Origin: JBFKQC01 sp041627895
GTDB lineage: Bacteria; Pseudomonadota; Alphaproteobacteria; Rhodobacterales; Rhodobacteraceae
NCBI GenBank assembly: GCA_041627895.1
Contig: JBFKQC010000003.1
Location: 1 to 64,000, forward strand
Length of the DNA: 64,000 nucleotides
Direction: 5' to 3'
The notes beneath the pieces are model-generated. The model did no database searches and was not told the DNA's origin. It was given only the letters and a program-made list of their open reading frames with translations. Both the position numbers and the translations under genes were made by a program. Shown here in pieces: positions 25,624-34,070 of the stretch. Within the stretch, counting starts at the first letter, position 1; each line of letters opens with the position of its first letter.

Positions 25624-26475
25624 ATGACGGTGGTGGACAGGGCGATCGAGGTGGCGAAGGCGCGGCGCGCCCGCGTGGTGTTCCCGGAACTGCACGAGCC
25701 GCGCGTCGCCGCGGCGGCAGCCGAGATGCGCGCCGCCGGCATCGTCGAGCCGGTGGACCTGGCCCCGCCAACCGACGCGCATGTCGCGGTCCTGGTCGAG
25801 GCGCGCGGGTTGAAAGAGGCGCTGGCGCGGCGAATGCTGGCCCGGCCGCTGTACCGCGCCGCCGCCATGGTCGCGGCGGGCGAGGCCGACGCGATGGTCG
25901 CCGGCGCCGACGCGCCGACCCGGCGGGTGATCGAGGCCGCGAGCATCGGCATCGGTCTGGCCGAGGGCGTCGGCACGGTGTCGTCCTTCTTCCTGATGCT
26001 GTTCCCCGGCGGGCGCGAGATGGTGTTTTCCGACTGCGCCGTGAACGTCCACCCGGATGCCGCCGAGCTTGCCGACATCGCCCGCGCCACGGTCGTCTCG
26101 GCGACCGCACTGCTGGGCTCGGCGCGGCCCGCGCTGTTGTCGTTCTCGACCGGCACCAGCGGCACCGGCGCCTCGGTCGACACGGTGCGCGCCGCGGCCG
26201 AGGCAACCGGCTTCCCCGGCCCGGTCCAGGCGGATGCCGCGCTGAACGCGGCCATCGCCGCAAAGAAGGGCGCGGGCGGCGGCGATGCGAATGTGCTCAT
26301 CTTTCCCTCCCTCGATGCCGGCAACATCGCCTACAAGCTGGCCCAGGAACTGGCCGGCGCGCAGGCGGTCGGACCCTTTCTGCAAGGCTTCCGGCGGCCG
26401 GTCTGCGACCTTTCGCGCGGGGCCGGCGTTCCCGACATCATCGCCGCGACCGCGGTCACCGTCGCGATGACCTGA
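25624..26475 (+). CDS. pta: Phosphate acetyltransferase
   Basis: 283-residue short-form phosphate acetyl/butyryltransferase: RARVVFPELHEPRVAAAA at the N-terminus, GEADAMVAGADAPTRRVIEA, and GPVQADAALNAAIAAKKG with PSLDAGNIAYKLAQEL near the C-terminus are the standard motifs. It turns the acetyl phosphate released by Xsc into acetyl-CoA. It is the only plus-strand gene in this part of the locus, divergent from citrate synthase and convergent with ackA (10 bases between stops). The ATG at 25624 lacks a typical SD but follows GGGGGCCGGC. Confidence 0.92.
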   Translation: MTVVDRAIEVAKARRARVVFPELHEPRVAAAAAEMRAAGIVEPVDLAPPTDAHVAVLVEARGLKEALARRMLARPLYRAAAMVAAGEADAMVAGADAPTRRVIEAASIGIGLAEGVGTVSSFFLMLFPGGREMVFSDCAVNVHPDAAELADIARATVVSATALLGSARPALLSFSTGTSGTGASVDTVRAAAEATGFPGPVQADAALNAAIAAKKGAGGGDANVLIFPSLDAGNIAYKLAQELAGAQAVGPFLQGFRRPVCDLSRGAGVPDIIAATAVTVAMT

Positions 26476-26485
26476 CGGGCCCGGT

Positions 26486-27640
26486 TCACGCCGCCTGCTC
26501 CAGCAATTCCACCGCATCCTCGGCGATCATCCGTTCCTCTTCCGCCGGCACCACCCAAACGGCGACCTTCGACGTGTCGGCGTGCAATCGCGGCCCGTTG
26601 CGGTGGTTGCCGTCGGGATCCATCCGCACGCCCAGCCATTCCAGCCCCCGGCAGATCCGCGCCCGGACCCCGATGGCGTTCTCGCCGATGCCGCCGGTAA
26701 ACGCGATGGCGTCGCAGCCCTCCATCGCCGCGATCAGCGAACCGGCGTGGCGCAGCGACCAATAGCAGAAATGTTCCACCGCGAAATCGCTGTCGGCGGT
26801 GTGATCCAGCATCAGGTTGCGCATGTCCGACTTGCCGCCCGACAGACCCAAGAGCCCGCTTTCGTGGTTCAGGATCGCCTTGGTGCGTTCCAGCCCGTTC
26901 TCTTCGACCAGCCGCAGCACCGCATTGGCGTCGATCCCGCCCGAGCGCGTGCCCATGGTCAGCCCGTCGAGCGGCGAATAGCCCATGGTGGTGGCCACCG
27001 AATGGCCGTTGTGGATCGCGCAGAGCGAGGCGCCGTTGCCGAGGTGGAACGCCAGAAGCCGCGACGGCAGGGGCTCGCCGGAAATCTCCGGCAGGCGCTT
27101 GACAAGAGAGGCGTAGCTGAGCCCGTGAAAGCCGTAGCGGCGGATGCCCTTGGTCTCGATCATCTTCGGGATCGCATAGCGCGTCGCGACCTTGGGGTTG
27201 GTGGCGTGGAACGCGGTGTCGAAGGACGCGAATTGCGGCAGGTCGGGCGCGACGGCGGCCAGAGCCTCGATGGCGGCCAGGTTGTGCGGGTTGTGCAATG
27301 GCGCAAGCGGCGTGCACGAGGCGATTTCGGCGATGTTGTCCGGCGTCAGACGCACCGGTTTCGACAGGTGCTGCCCGCCATGCACCACGCGATGCGCCGC
27401 GGCGCGCAAGGTTTCGGGCGTCACGCCGGCATTGCCCAGCGCCGCCAGCACCGCGGTCAGCGCGGCGCGGTGGTCGATCAGCGGCAGGTCGCGGCGGTTG
27501 CCGTCGGTTTCCAGGAACGACTTGCCGCCGATACCCGCGGCGATGCCGCGATGGGTCTCGGCCATCGCGCCGTCGAACACCGCGAACTTGATCGACGAGG
27601 ACCCGGCGTTGAGAACCAGGATATCGCATTGCGCCGTCAT
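26486..27640 (-). CDS. ackA: Acetate kinase
   Basis: 384 residues of the acetokinase family: ILVLNAGSSSIKFAVF at the start, HRVVHGG near residue 80, FDTAFHATNP, FHLGNGASLCAI and FTGGIGENAIGVRARIC are the classic motifs. The ATG at 27640 follows a GAAAGGGGGG tract and is preferred to an upstream start at 27673. It would interconvert acetyl phosphate and acetate, giving ATP or an overflow outlet for Xsc product. It lies downstream of xsc on the same strand with about 115 bases between. Confidence 0.95.
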   Translation of the reverse strand: MTAQCDILVLNAGSSSIKFAVFDGAMAETHRGIAAGIGGKSFLETDGNRRDLPLIDHRAALTAVLAALGNAGVTPETLRAAAHRVVHGGQHLSKPVRLTPDNIAEIASCTPLAPLHNPHNLAAIEALAAVAPDLPQFASFDTAFHATNPKVATRYAIPKMIETKGIRRYGFHGLSYASLVKRLPEISGEPLPSRLLAFHLGNGASLCAIHNGHSVATTMGYSPLDGLTMGTRSGGIDANAVLRLVEENGLERTKAILNHESGLLGLSGGKSDMRNLMLDHTADSDFAVEHFCYWSLRHAGSLIAAMEGCDAIAFTGGIGENAIGVRARICRGLEWLGVRMDPDGNHRNGPRLHADTSKVAVWVVPAEEERMIAEDAVELLEQAA

Positions 27641-27755
27641 CCGGACACCCCCCTTTCCCGGCCCGTCGCGCACCGGGACAGCGGGCGCGACGCGGTGCCG
27701 CGACCGCGGGCGCCTCCCCTTCCTCCCGGGACGCGGATCGAGAGGGCGACGGGCC

Positions 27756-29528
27756 TCACACCGTCTGCGGGCGCATGTCCGCCGGGTCGATCCCCGCCAC
27801 CGCGACCGGCTTTTTCATGGCGTCGCGGCGGAACGGCTCGCCCAGTTCCTGGTTGATCATCGCCTCGATCAGCGTGGTCTTGCCGGCCTTCTGGTCCTTG
27901 ATCGCCCGGTCGAGCGCGGCGGTCAGTTCGTCCATAGTCCGCGCCACCACGCCCTGCAGCCCGCAGGCGCTGGCGATGCCGGCATAGCTGACGCCCTCGT
28001 CCAGTTCCGTGCCGACGAAGTTGTCATCGTACCACAGCGTCGAGTTCCGCTTTTCCGCGCCCCACTGGTAGTTGCGGAACACGATCATCGTGATCGCCGG
28101 CCATTCGCCGCGACCGATCGCGGTCAGTTCCGTCACCGCGATCCCGAAGGCGCCGTCACCGGCGAAGCCCACGACGGGCGTGTCCGGGCAGCCGATCTTG
28201 GCGCCGACGATCGCGGGCAGGCCATAGCCGCAGGGGCCGAAGAGGCCCGGCGCCAGGTATTTCCGCCCCGCCTCGAAGGTCGGATAGGCATTGCCGATGG
28301 CGCAGTTGTTGCCGATGTCCGACGAGATGATCGCCTCTTTCGGCAGCGCCGCCTGGATCGCACGCCAGGCCATGCGCGGCGACATCCAGTCGGGCTTGGC
28401 CGACCGCGCGCGTTCGTTCCAGGTCGTGCCGGGGTCGTCATCCTCGTGGTCCATCGAGGAAAGCTGTTGCGCCCAGGCCGATTTCGTCTGCGCGATCAGT
28501 GCCTTGCGCTCGGCGCGGCCAGTGTCGCCCGCCGCGTCTGACAGCCGCGCCAGCAGCCCCTCGGCCACCTTCCTCGCATCGCCCACGATGCCCACCGCCA
28601 CCGGCTTGGTCAGCCCGATCCGATCGGGATTGATGTCGACCTGGACGATCTTTGCGCCCTTCGGCCAGTAATCCAGCCCGTAGCCCGGCAGCGTCGAGAA
28701 CGGGTTGAGCCGGGTGCCCAGCGCCAGCACCACGTCGGCACGAGCGATCAGTTCCATCCCGGCCTTCGAGCCGTTGTAGCCGAGCGGCCCGGCGAACAGC
28801 GGATGCGAGCCGGGGAAGGCGTCGTTGTGCTGGTAGCCGACGCAGACCGGCGCGTCGAGCCGTTCGGCCAGCGCCATCGAGGCCGGGATCGCGCCGCCCA
28901 GCACCACGCCCGCGCCGTTCAGGATCACCGGGAATTCGGCCTCGGACAGCAGCGCCGCGGCGCGGTCCAGGGCGGCCTCGCCGCCGCCCGGCCGCTCGAA
29001 TTCGACCATGCGGGGCAGTTCGATGTCGATCACCTGGGTCCAGTAATCGCGCGGCACGTTGATCTGTGCCGGCGCCGAGGCGCGGTGCGCGTTCAGGATC
29101 ACCCGGTTCAGAACCTCGGCGATGCGCGACGGGTCGCGAACCTCTTCCTGGTAGGCCACCATGTCCTCGAACAGCTTCATCTGCTCGACTTCCTGGAACC
29201 CGCCCTGCCCGATGGTCTTGTTCGCCGCCTGCGGCGTGACCAAGAGAAGCGGCGTGTGGTTCCAATACGCCGTCTTCACCGCGGTCACGAAATTGGTGAT
29301 GCCGGGGCCGTTCTGCGCGATCATCATCGACATCTTGCCGCACGCCCGCGTGTAGCCATCCGCCATCATGCCGCCCGAGCCCTCGTGCGCACAGTCCCAG
29401 AACGTGATCCCGGCCTTCGGAAAGAGATCCGAGATCGGCATGAACGCCGAGCCGATTATGCCGAAGGCATGTTCGATCCCGTGGCGCTGCAGGACTTTGA
29501 CGAACGCCTCTTCGGTCGTCATCTTCAT
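27756..29528 (-). CDS. xsc: Sulfoacetaldehyde acetyltransferase
   Basis: 590-residue thiamine-diphosphate enzyme that converts sulfoacetaldehyde and phosphate to acetyl phosphate and sulfite, the desulfonation step of taurine breakdown. TPP family motifs: HEGSGGMMADGYTRA near residue 50, AQNGPGITNFVTAVKTAYW, and the C-terminal FAGDGAFGIAVTELTAIGR...RNYQWGAEKRNS, which is the GDG...NN-type metal/TPP site. The ATG at 29528 follows GGGGAGAGAAAC. It sits between ackA and tauR; a TauR-type box lies 85 bases upstream (29613-29622). The context with tpa and tauABC makes the Xsc assignment, rather than acetolactate synthase, secure. Confidence 0.95.
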   Translation of the reverse strand: MKMTTEEAFVKVLQRHGIEHAFGIIGSAFMPISDLFPKAGITFWDCAHEGSGGMMADGYTRACGKMSMMIAQNGPGITNFVTAVKTAYWNHTPLLLVTPQAANKTIGQGGFQEVEQMKLFEDMVAYQEEVRDPSRIAEVLNRVILNAHRASAPAQINVPRDYWTQVIDIELPRMVEFERPGGGEAALDRAAALLSEAEFPVILNGAGVVLGGAIPASMALAERLDAPVCVGYQHNDAFPGSHPLFAGPLGYNGSKAGMELIARADVVLALGTRLNPFSTLPGYGLDYWPKGAKIVQVDINPDRIGLTKPVAVGIVGDARKVAEGLLARLSDAAGDTGRAERKALIAQTKSAWAQQLSSMDHEDDDPGTTWNERARSAKPDWMSPRMAWRAIQAALPKEAIISSDIGNNCAIGNAYPTFEAGRKYLAPGLFGPCGYGLPAIVGAKIGCPDTPVVGFAGDGAFGIAVTELTAIGRGEWPAITMIVFRNYQWGAEKRNSTLWYDDNFVGTELDEGVSYAGIASACGLQGVVARTMDELTAALDRAIKDQKAGKTTLIEAMINQELGEPFRRDAMKKPVAVAGIDPADMRPQTV

Positions 29529-29612
29529 GTTTCTCTCCCCTGACGTCTCGCGGCGGCGCGCCCCGGGCGCCGTCCGATCGGGCATCTTCTAGGCCGGAAT
29601 CATGCCGGCACG

Positions 29613-29622
29613 TTAGGGCCAG
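29613..29622 (-). promoter_or_regulatory. TauR-box-like site upstream of xsc
   Basis: Minus strand CTGGCCCTAA, close to the CTGGACYTAA direct-repeat element I recall for TauR of Rhodobacter capsulatus. A degenerate second copy (CCGGCCTAGA, 29588-29597) follows downstream in the same orientation. Confidence 0.5.
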
Positions 29623-31095
29623 TCACGCCGGCCCGGTATGGCCAGATTCGCGCAGCTCGGCCGCGATCAGCGCGACCCCGCCGGCAATCCGCTCGGCCGG
29701 GATCGAGCTGTAGCCCAGCCGGAAATGCGATTGGTCGTCGTCGCCGGGGCCGAAGAAGGCGCGCCCGGGCTCGATCAGCACGCCGCGGCCGCGCAGCCGC
29801 AGCGCCAGCGCCCCGGTGTTCACGCCGGCAGGCGCGCGCATCCAGAAGCTGGCGCCACCTGCGGCGCCCGCGACCTCCAGCCCCTCGGCCGCCAGCGCGG
29901 CCTGCAGCGTCGCGCGGCGCGCGCGATAGGCTGCGCCCATGCGGGCAAGCTGCGCGTCGTAATGCCCGAGCGACAGGAAATAGGCCACGGTGCGCTGCAG
30001 GTGTCCGGGCGGATGGCGCAGCACCAGCGCGCGCAGCGCACGGGCCTCGCGGATGAACGTTCTGGCGCCCACCAGGTAGCCGAGCCTCAGCCCCGGAAAC
30101 AGCGACTTCGAGAACGAGCCGATATAGACCACCGCCCCGGTCCGGTCGAGCGACTTCAGCGCCGGCGGCGGCGCGGCCCCCGAGCCGAGATCGACCTCGT
30201 AATCGTCCTCGACGACGACGATCCCGTCGCGCTCGGCCCGGTCCAGCAGCGCCCGGCGCCGGTCATAGGGCATCGCCACCGTGGTCGGGCACTGGTGGCT
30301 CGGGGTGACGAACACGACATCCGTTCCGGCCGGCAGGCGTTCCGGCGGCAGGCCGCCGGCATCGACCGGCACCGCGGCAAGCTTGCAGCGGGTCTGCTCG
30401 AGTATTTCGCGCAGGCCGGGATAGCACGGCGTCTCGATCGCCGCGGTCCGGCGCTGGGTCAGAAGAACCTGCGCCGAGAGCCAGAGCGCGTTCTGCGCGC
30501 CGAGCGTCAGCAGCACCTCGTCCGGCGTCGCGGCGATCCCGCGGCGCGGCAGGATGTGCCGGATCAGAAAGTCGATCAGCCGCGGGTCGTCCTCTTCGTA
30601 GAAATCCGCGGTCAGCGCCTCGAACTCGCGCTGCCCCAGCGCCTTCAGCGCGCATTGCCGCCAGTTCTGGTGATCGAACAGCGAGGCATCCGCCTGGCCG
30701 TAGATGAACGGGTAGCGATAGCGCCGCCAGTCGGGCGGCCGGACCAGCCGCGAATAGGACGAGAACCGCTGTCCGACGGCGCGCGCCCAGTCGACGCTTT
30801 CCGCCTCGCGGCGGCGCGCCTGATAGCGCGGCGGGCGCGGCGCGCTTTCGCTCACGTAGTACCCCGAGCGGCCGCGTGCCGTCAGGTAGTCGTTCGACAC
30901 CAGCTCGGTATAGGCCAGCGTCACCGTGATCCGGCTGATGCCGAGCTGCGACGCCAGCCTGCGGCTCGACGGCATCCGCTCGCCGGGGCGCAGCCGCCCC
31001 GACAGCACGCCCTCGGTCACCAGTTCCTGGATCTGGCTTTGCAGCGTGCCTCCGTGGGCGGGGTCGAGAAAGAAGCTTTCGGCGGGGATCGCCAC
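29623..31095 (-). CDS. tauR: Taurine-responsive MocR regulator TauR
   Basis: 490-residue MocR/GntR regulator: an N-terminal winged helix-turn-helix (residues about 12-80, RPGERMPSSRRLASQLGISR) fused to a fold-type I aminotransferase-like domain. The PLP lysine is in YIGSFSKSLFPGLRLGY near residue 325, and the Asp of VVVEDDYEVDLG is the expected partner. TauR activates taurine genes in response to taurine and PLP. It lies between xsc and tpa on the same strand and starts at a GTG (31095). Its own upstream region holds two TauR-like boxes (31100-31131), suggesting autoregulation. Confidence 0.9.
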   Translation of the reverse strand: MAIPAESFFLDPAHGGTLQSQIQELVTEGVLSGRLRPGERMPSSRRLASQLGISRITVTLAYTELVSNDYLTARGRSGYYVSESAPRPPRYQARRREAESVDWARAVGQRFSSYSRLVRPPDWRRYRYPFIYGQADASLFDHQNWRQCALKALGQREFEALTADFYEEDDPRLIDFLIRHILPRRGIAATPDEVLLTLGAQNALWLSAQVLLTQRRTAAIETPCYPGLREILEQTRCKLAAVPVDAGGLPPERLPAGTDVVFVTPSHQCPTTVAMPYDRRRALLDRAERDGIVVVEDDYEVDLGSGAAPPPALKSLDRTGAVVYIGSFSKSLFPGLRLGYLVGARTFIREARALRALVLRHPPGHLQRTVAYFLSLGHYDAQLARMGAAYRARRATLQAALAAEGLEVAGAAGGASFWMRAPAGVNTGALALRLRGRGVLIEPGRAFFGPGDDDQSHFRLGYSSIPAERIAGGVALIAAELRESGHTGPA

Positions 31096-31099
31096 AGGC

Positions 31100-31131
31100 C
31101 TGGCCTCATCCGGTCACCGAACTGGACTTAC
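31100..31131 (+). promoter_or_regulatory. TauR-box-like direct repeats before tauR
   Basis: CTGGCCTCAT (31100-31109) and CTGGACTTAC (31122-31131) are 22 bases apart start to start, close to two helical turns and the same spacing class as the pair before tauA. The second site nearly matches the remembered CTGGACYTAA consensus. They lie 5-36 bases from the tauR GTG. Confidence 0.5.
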
Positions 31132-31326
31132 CAGCAAACCGCCCTGCCGCCAACCGGCTCTGTCATCCGGGCCCGAAATATCCCCGCCGCGGCCACCCGG
31201 CCCCGCGACCCGAAAAACGCCCGGAATCCGCGAGATCATCCGCGGATTGCCGAGGCCCCACCCGGAGCCGGAGGCGAGGATGGGAGTATCGGTCGCGCCG
31301 AAGGCGCACCATCCGGCAACGCCCGG

Positions 31327-32727
31327 CTACTGGAAGACCTTGGTCAGCGCCCTGTCCACTGCGGCGGTGATCTGGTCGATGTCATCGGCGGTGGCGATCA
31401 GCGCGGGCGAGAAGCACAGCGTGTTGTTGTAGCCCGGCACCGAGCGGTTGGTGACGCCGATAAGCACGCCCTGCGCGGCGCAGTCGGCCACCACCGCGTT
31501 GCAGAGCTTTTCATCGGCCGGCGCGCGGCTGTCGCGGTTCGCGACCAGTTCCGCGCCGCAGAACAGACCCTTGCCGCGCACGTCGCCGATCACCCGGTGC
31601 CGCTCGGCCAGGGCGTTCAGGTTCTCGATCATCCGCGCGCCCATTGCCAGCGTGTTGTCCAGCAGCCCCTCGTCCTCGATGATCCGCATGTTCTCCAGCG
31701 CCGCGGCCGGCCCGGCGGTGCAGCCGCCGAAGGTCGAGATGTCGCGGAAATAGTTCAGCGGGTCCTCGGCGTTGTCGCGGAACATCTCGAAGACGCTCTC
31801 GGTCGTCACCAGGCAGGCGATCGCGGCGTAGCCGCTTGCCACGCCCTTGGCCATCGTCACCATATCGGGCTGAACCCCGTAATTCTGATAGCCGAACCAG
31901 GTGCCGGTGCGGCCGACGCCGCAGACCACCTCGTCGATGTGCAGAAGGATGTCGTATTTGCGGCAGATCTCCTGCACCCGCTCCCAGTATCCCTGCGGCG
32001 GCGTGATCACCCCGCCGCCTGCCGTCACCGGCTCGAGGCAGAGAGCGCCCACCGTGTCCGGCCCTTCGCGCAGGATCACCTGTTCGATCTGCCCGGCGGC
32101 CCATTCGCCGTAATTCTCGGTCGGCGCGCCCTGGTCGGCGGCACGGTATTCCAGGCAGTGCGGCACCCGCACGAAGCCCGGCGCGAAGGGGCCGTATTGT
32201 GCGTTGCGCTCGTCCTGGCCGCCGGCCGAGAGCGCGCCGATGGTGGTGCCGTGATAGTCCCGGTCGCGGTAGAGCACCTTGTACTTCCTGCCGCCATAGC
32301 GCTTGTGCGCGATCTGGCGCACCATCTTGAACGCCTTCTCGTTCGCCTCGCTGCCCGAGTTGCAATAGTAGACCCGGCTCATCCCCGGCATCTTCTCGAT
32401 CAGCTTCTCCGAGAACAGCGCGCCCGGAACCGATCCGCCGGAGCCGGCGAAGTAGTTGAGCTTCAGCAGCTGTTCGTAGACCGCGCGCGCGATCTCTTCG
32501 CGGCCATAGCCCACGTTCACCGTCCAGACCCCGCCCGAGACCGCGTCGAGCAGTTCCTTGCCCCGGGCATCCCAGACCCGCATCCCCTTGCCTTCGATGA
32601 TCACCCGCGGGTCGGCCTTGGGCTGCGGCCCGGTCCAGGGTGCGTGCTGGATCAGGTGGTGCCAGACATGGGCGCGGTCGGCCTCGACCACGTGGCTGAT
32701 ATCGTTCGGCGAGAGCGTGGTTTGCAT
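31327..32727 (-). CDS. tpa: Taurine:pyruvate aminotransferase
   Basis: 466-residue class III PLP aminotransferase. The motifs YYCNSGSEANEKAFKMVRQ (phosphate-binding region), LHIDEVVCGVGRTGTWFG with the PLP-contacting Asp, and MVTMAKGVASGYAAIACL with the Schiff-base Lys are all present. The N-terminus HVVEADRAHVWHHLIQHAP is typical of Tpa. It transfers the amino group of taurine to pyruvate, giving sulfoacetaldehyde and alanine; no alanine dehydrogenase gene is in the window to recycle alanine. The ATG at 32727 is chosen by homology to the usual N-terminus. It diverges from tauA, sharing a 279-base control region with two TauR-like boxes. Confidence 0.93.
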   Translation of the reverse strand: MQTTLSPNDISHVVEADRAHVWHHLIQHAPWTGPQPKADPRVIIEGKGMRVWDARGKELLDAVSGGVWTVNVGYGREEIARAVYEQLLKLNYFAGSGGSVPGALFSEKLIEKMPGMSRVYYCNSGSEANEKAFKMVRQIAHKRYGGRKYKVLYRDRDYHGTTIGALSAGGQDERNAQYGPFAPGFVRVPHCLEYRAADQGAPTENYGEWAAGQIEQVILREGPDTVGALCLEPVTAGGGVITPPQGYWERVQEICRKYDILLHIDEVVCGVGRTGTWFGYQNYGVQPDMVTMAKGVASGYAAIACLVTTESVFEMFRDNAEDPLNYFRDISTFGGCTAGPAAALENMRIIEDEGLLDNTLAMGARMIENLNALAERHRVIGDVRGKGLFCGAELVANRDSRAPADEKLCNAVVADCAAQGVLIGVTNRSVPGYNNTLCFSPALIATADDIDQITAAVDRALTKVFQ

Positions 32728-32803
32728 GGCGCGGCGGCTCCATTCGGAAGGGATGAAGGGGACTTTCGGAACGACTAAAAACACCACAGATCGTTCCGCC
32801 ATT

Positions 32804-32836
32804 ATAGGGCCAGTTATCTGCGCACGATAGGGCCAG
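32804..32836 (-). promoter_or_regulatory. TauR-box-like direct repeats between tpa and tauA
   Basis: CTGGCCCTAT occurs twice on the minus strand (32804-32813 and 32827-32836), 23 bases apart start to start, in the divergent tpa-tauA promoter region. The repeats are identical to each other and one base from the xsc-side box. Confidence 0.6.
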
Positions 32837-32932
32837 CCGTACCCGGGTGTTGCCCGATCGGGAGCCGGGCAACTAGAGTCGCGCGCACGGGACGGGGGAC
32901 ATCACCAACAAAAAAACTGTACGCCGCAACCC

Positions 32933-32981
32933 GGGGGGGCAATACTGCCCCCCAAAACGCTGCGCGGCCCGAACCGCGCAG
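32933..32981 (+). promoter_or_regulatory. Two tandem perfect hairpins in the tauA leader
   Basis: GGGGGGC/GCCCCCC (7 bp stem, loop AATACT, 32934-32953) and CTGCGCGG/CCGCGCAG (8 bp stem, 6-base loop, 32960-32981) lie in a row 26-73 bases before the tauA ATG. They could stabilise the leader or form alternative structures controlling tauA translation. Confidence 0.55.
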
Positions 32982-33006
32982 ACCGAGATTCAATAGGGAG
33001 AGACAC

Positions 33007-34017
33007 ATGCACCTGAAATCGAAACTGATGGGCGCCGCAGCAGGCGTTGCCGCGCTGGCCGCGACGCAGGCCCAGGCCGGCGGCCATCTCGACGAAATCA
33101 CCGTCGCCTACTTCCTGGAATGGCCGATGCCGTTTCAGTACGCCAAGGTGATGGGCACCTACGAAGAGGCGATGGGCGTCAAGATCAACTGGGTCAGCTT
33201 CGACACCGGCACCGCGATGTCCGCCGCGATGGCCTCGGGCGACGTGCAGATCGCCGTCAGCCAGGGCGTGCCGCCCTTCGTCGTCGCGACCTCGGCGGGC
33301 CAGGACCTGCAGATCGTGGATGTCGCGGTGAGCTATGCCGACAACGACAACTGCGTCGTCGCCGAGGCGCTGGAAATCGACAAGGATTCGGCCGGCGAGC
33401 TCGAGGGCAAGAAGGTCGGCGTGCCGATCGGCACCGCGGCGCATTACGGCTTCCTCAAGCAGATGGACCATTTCGGCGTCGACATCACCACGATGGAAAT
33501 CGTCGACATGGCACCGCCCGACGGCGCCGCTGCCTTTGCGCAGGGCAACCTGGACATGGTCTGCGGCTGGGGCGGCGCGCTGCGCCGGATGCTGGAGCAT
33601 GGCAACGTGCTGCTGACCGGCGCCGAGAAGACCGATCTCGGCATTCTGGTCTTCGACGTCACCTCGACCCCGGCCGAGTTCGCCGCCGAGAACGCCGAAC
33701 TGCTGCAGAAGTTCCTCGGCGTGACCGCCGATGCGAACGCGCAGTGGAATGCCGGCGGGATGGACGCCGACAAGATGCTGCCGGTGATTGCCAAGGATGC
33801 CGGCATGGAAGAGGCCGACACCGCCGACACGATGGCGACCTTCGTCTTCCCGGGCGTCGACGAGCAGCTGTCGGCGAAATGGCTCGGCGGCGGCGCGCAG
33901 GACTTCATGCTGGGCGTGGCCAATGTGTTCGTGCAGGCGGGCTCGATCCCCTCGGCGCGCGACACCTACGAGGATGCGGTCGACGCCAGCCACCTGCAGG
34001 CGATCAGCGGCATGTAG
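33007..34017 (+). CDS. tauA: Taurine ABC transporter substrate-binding protein TauA
   Basis: 336-residue periplasmic binding protein with an N-terminal signal peptide (MHLKSKLMGAAAGVAALAAT, cleavage after AQA near residue 24). The mature protein starts LDEITVAYFLEWPMPFQYAK and contains MASGDVQIAVSQGVPPF, the NMT1/SsuA-like pattern. Asp-rich and acidic, as usual for marine periplasmic proteins. ATG 33007 has AGGGAGAG upstream. It is followed by a strong 21-base hairpin (34026-34046) before ridA, a common arrangement that keeps the binding protein message more abundant than the membrane genes. Confidence 0.93.
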   Translation: MHLKSKLMGAAAGVAALAATQAQAGGHLDEITVAYFLEWPMPFQYAKVMGTYEEAMGVKINWVSFDTGTAMSAAMASGDVQIAVSQGVPPFVVATSAGQDLQIVDVAVSYADNDNCVVAEALEIDKDSAGELEGKKVGVPIGTAAHYGFLKQMDHFGVDITTMEIVDMAPPDGAAAFAQGNLDMVCGWGGALRRMLEHGNVLLTGAEKTDLGILVFDVTSTPAEFAAENAELLQKFLGVTADANAQWNAGGMDADKMLPVIAKDAGMEEADTADTMATFVFPGVDEQLSAKWLGGGAQDFMLGVANVFVQAGSIPSARDTYEDAVDASHLQAISGM

Positions 34018-34025
34018 GCGAATCC

Positions 34026-34046
34026 GGGGCGGCGCAACGCCGCCCC
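34026..34046 (+). terminator. Hairpin between tauA and ridA
   Basis: GGGGCGGCG pairs perfectly with CGCCGCCCC around a CAA loop, nine bases past the tauA stop. Without a T-run it probably acts as a 3' stabiliser and partial terminator that sets a higher tauA to tauBC ratio. Confidence 0.6.
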
Positions 34047-34070
34047 GACCCGACGGGGGCGAGGGACCGG

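Noticed and set aside
27756..29528. Acetolactate synthase for the TPP enzyme
   Set aside because: Gene context (tauR, tpa, pta, ackA) and sequence style fit sulfoacetaldehyde acetyltransferase instead.
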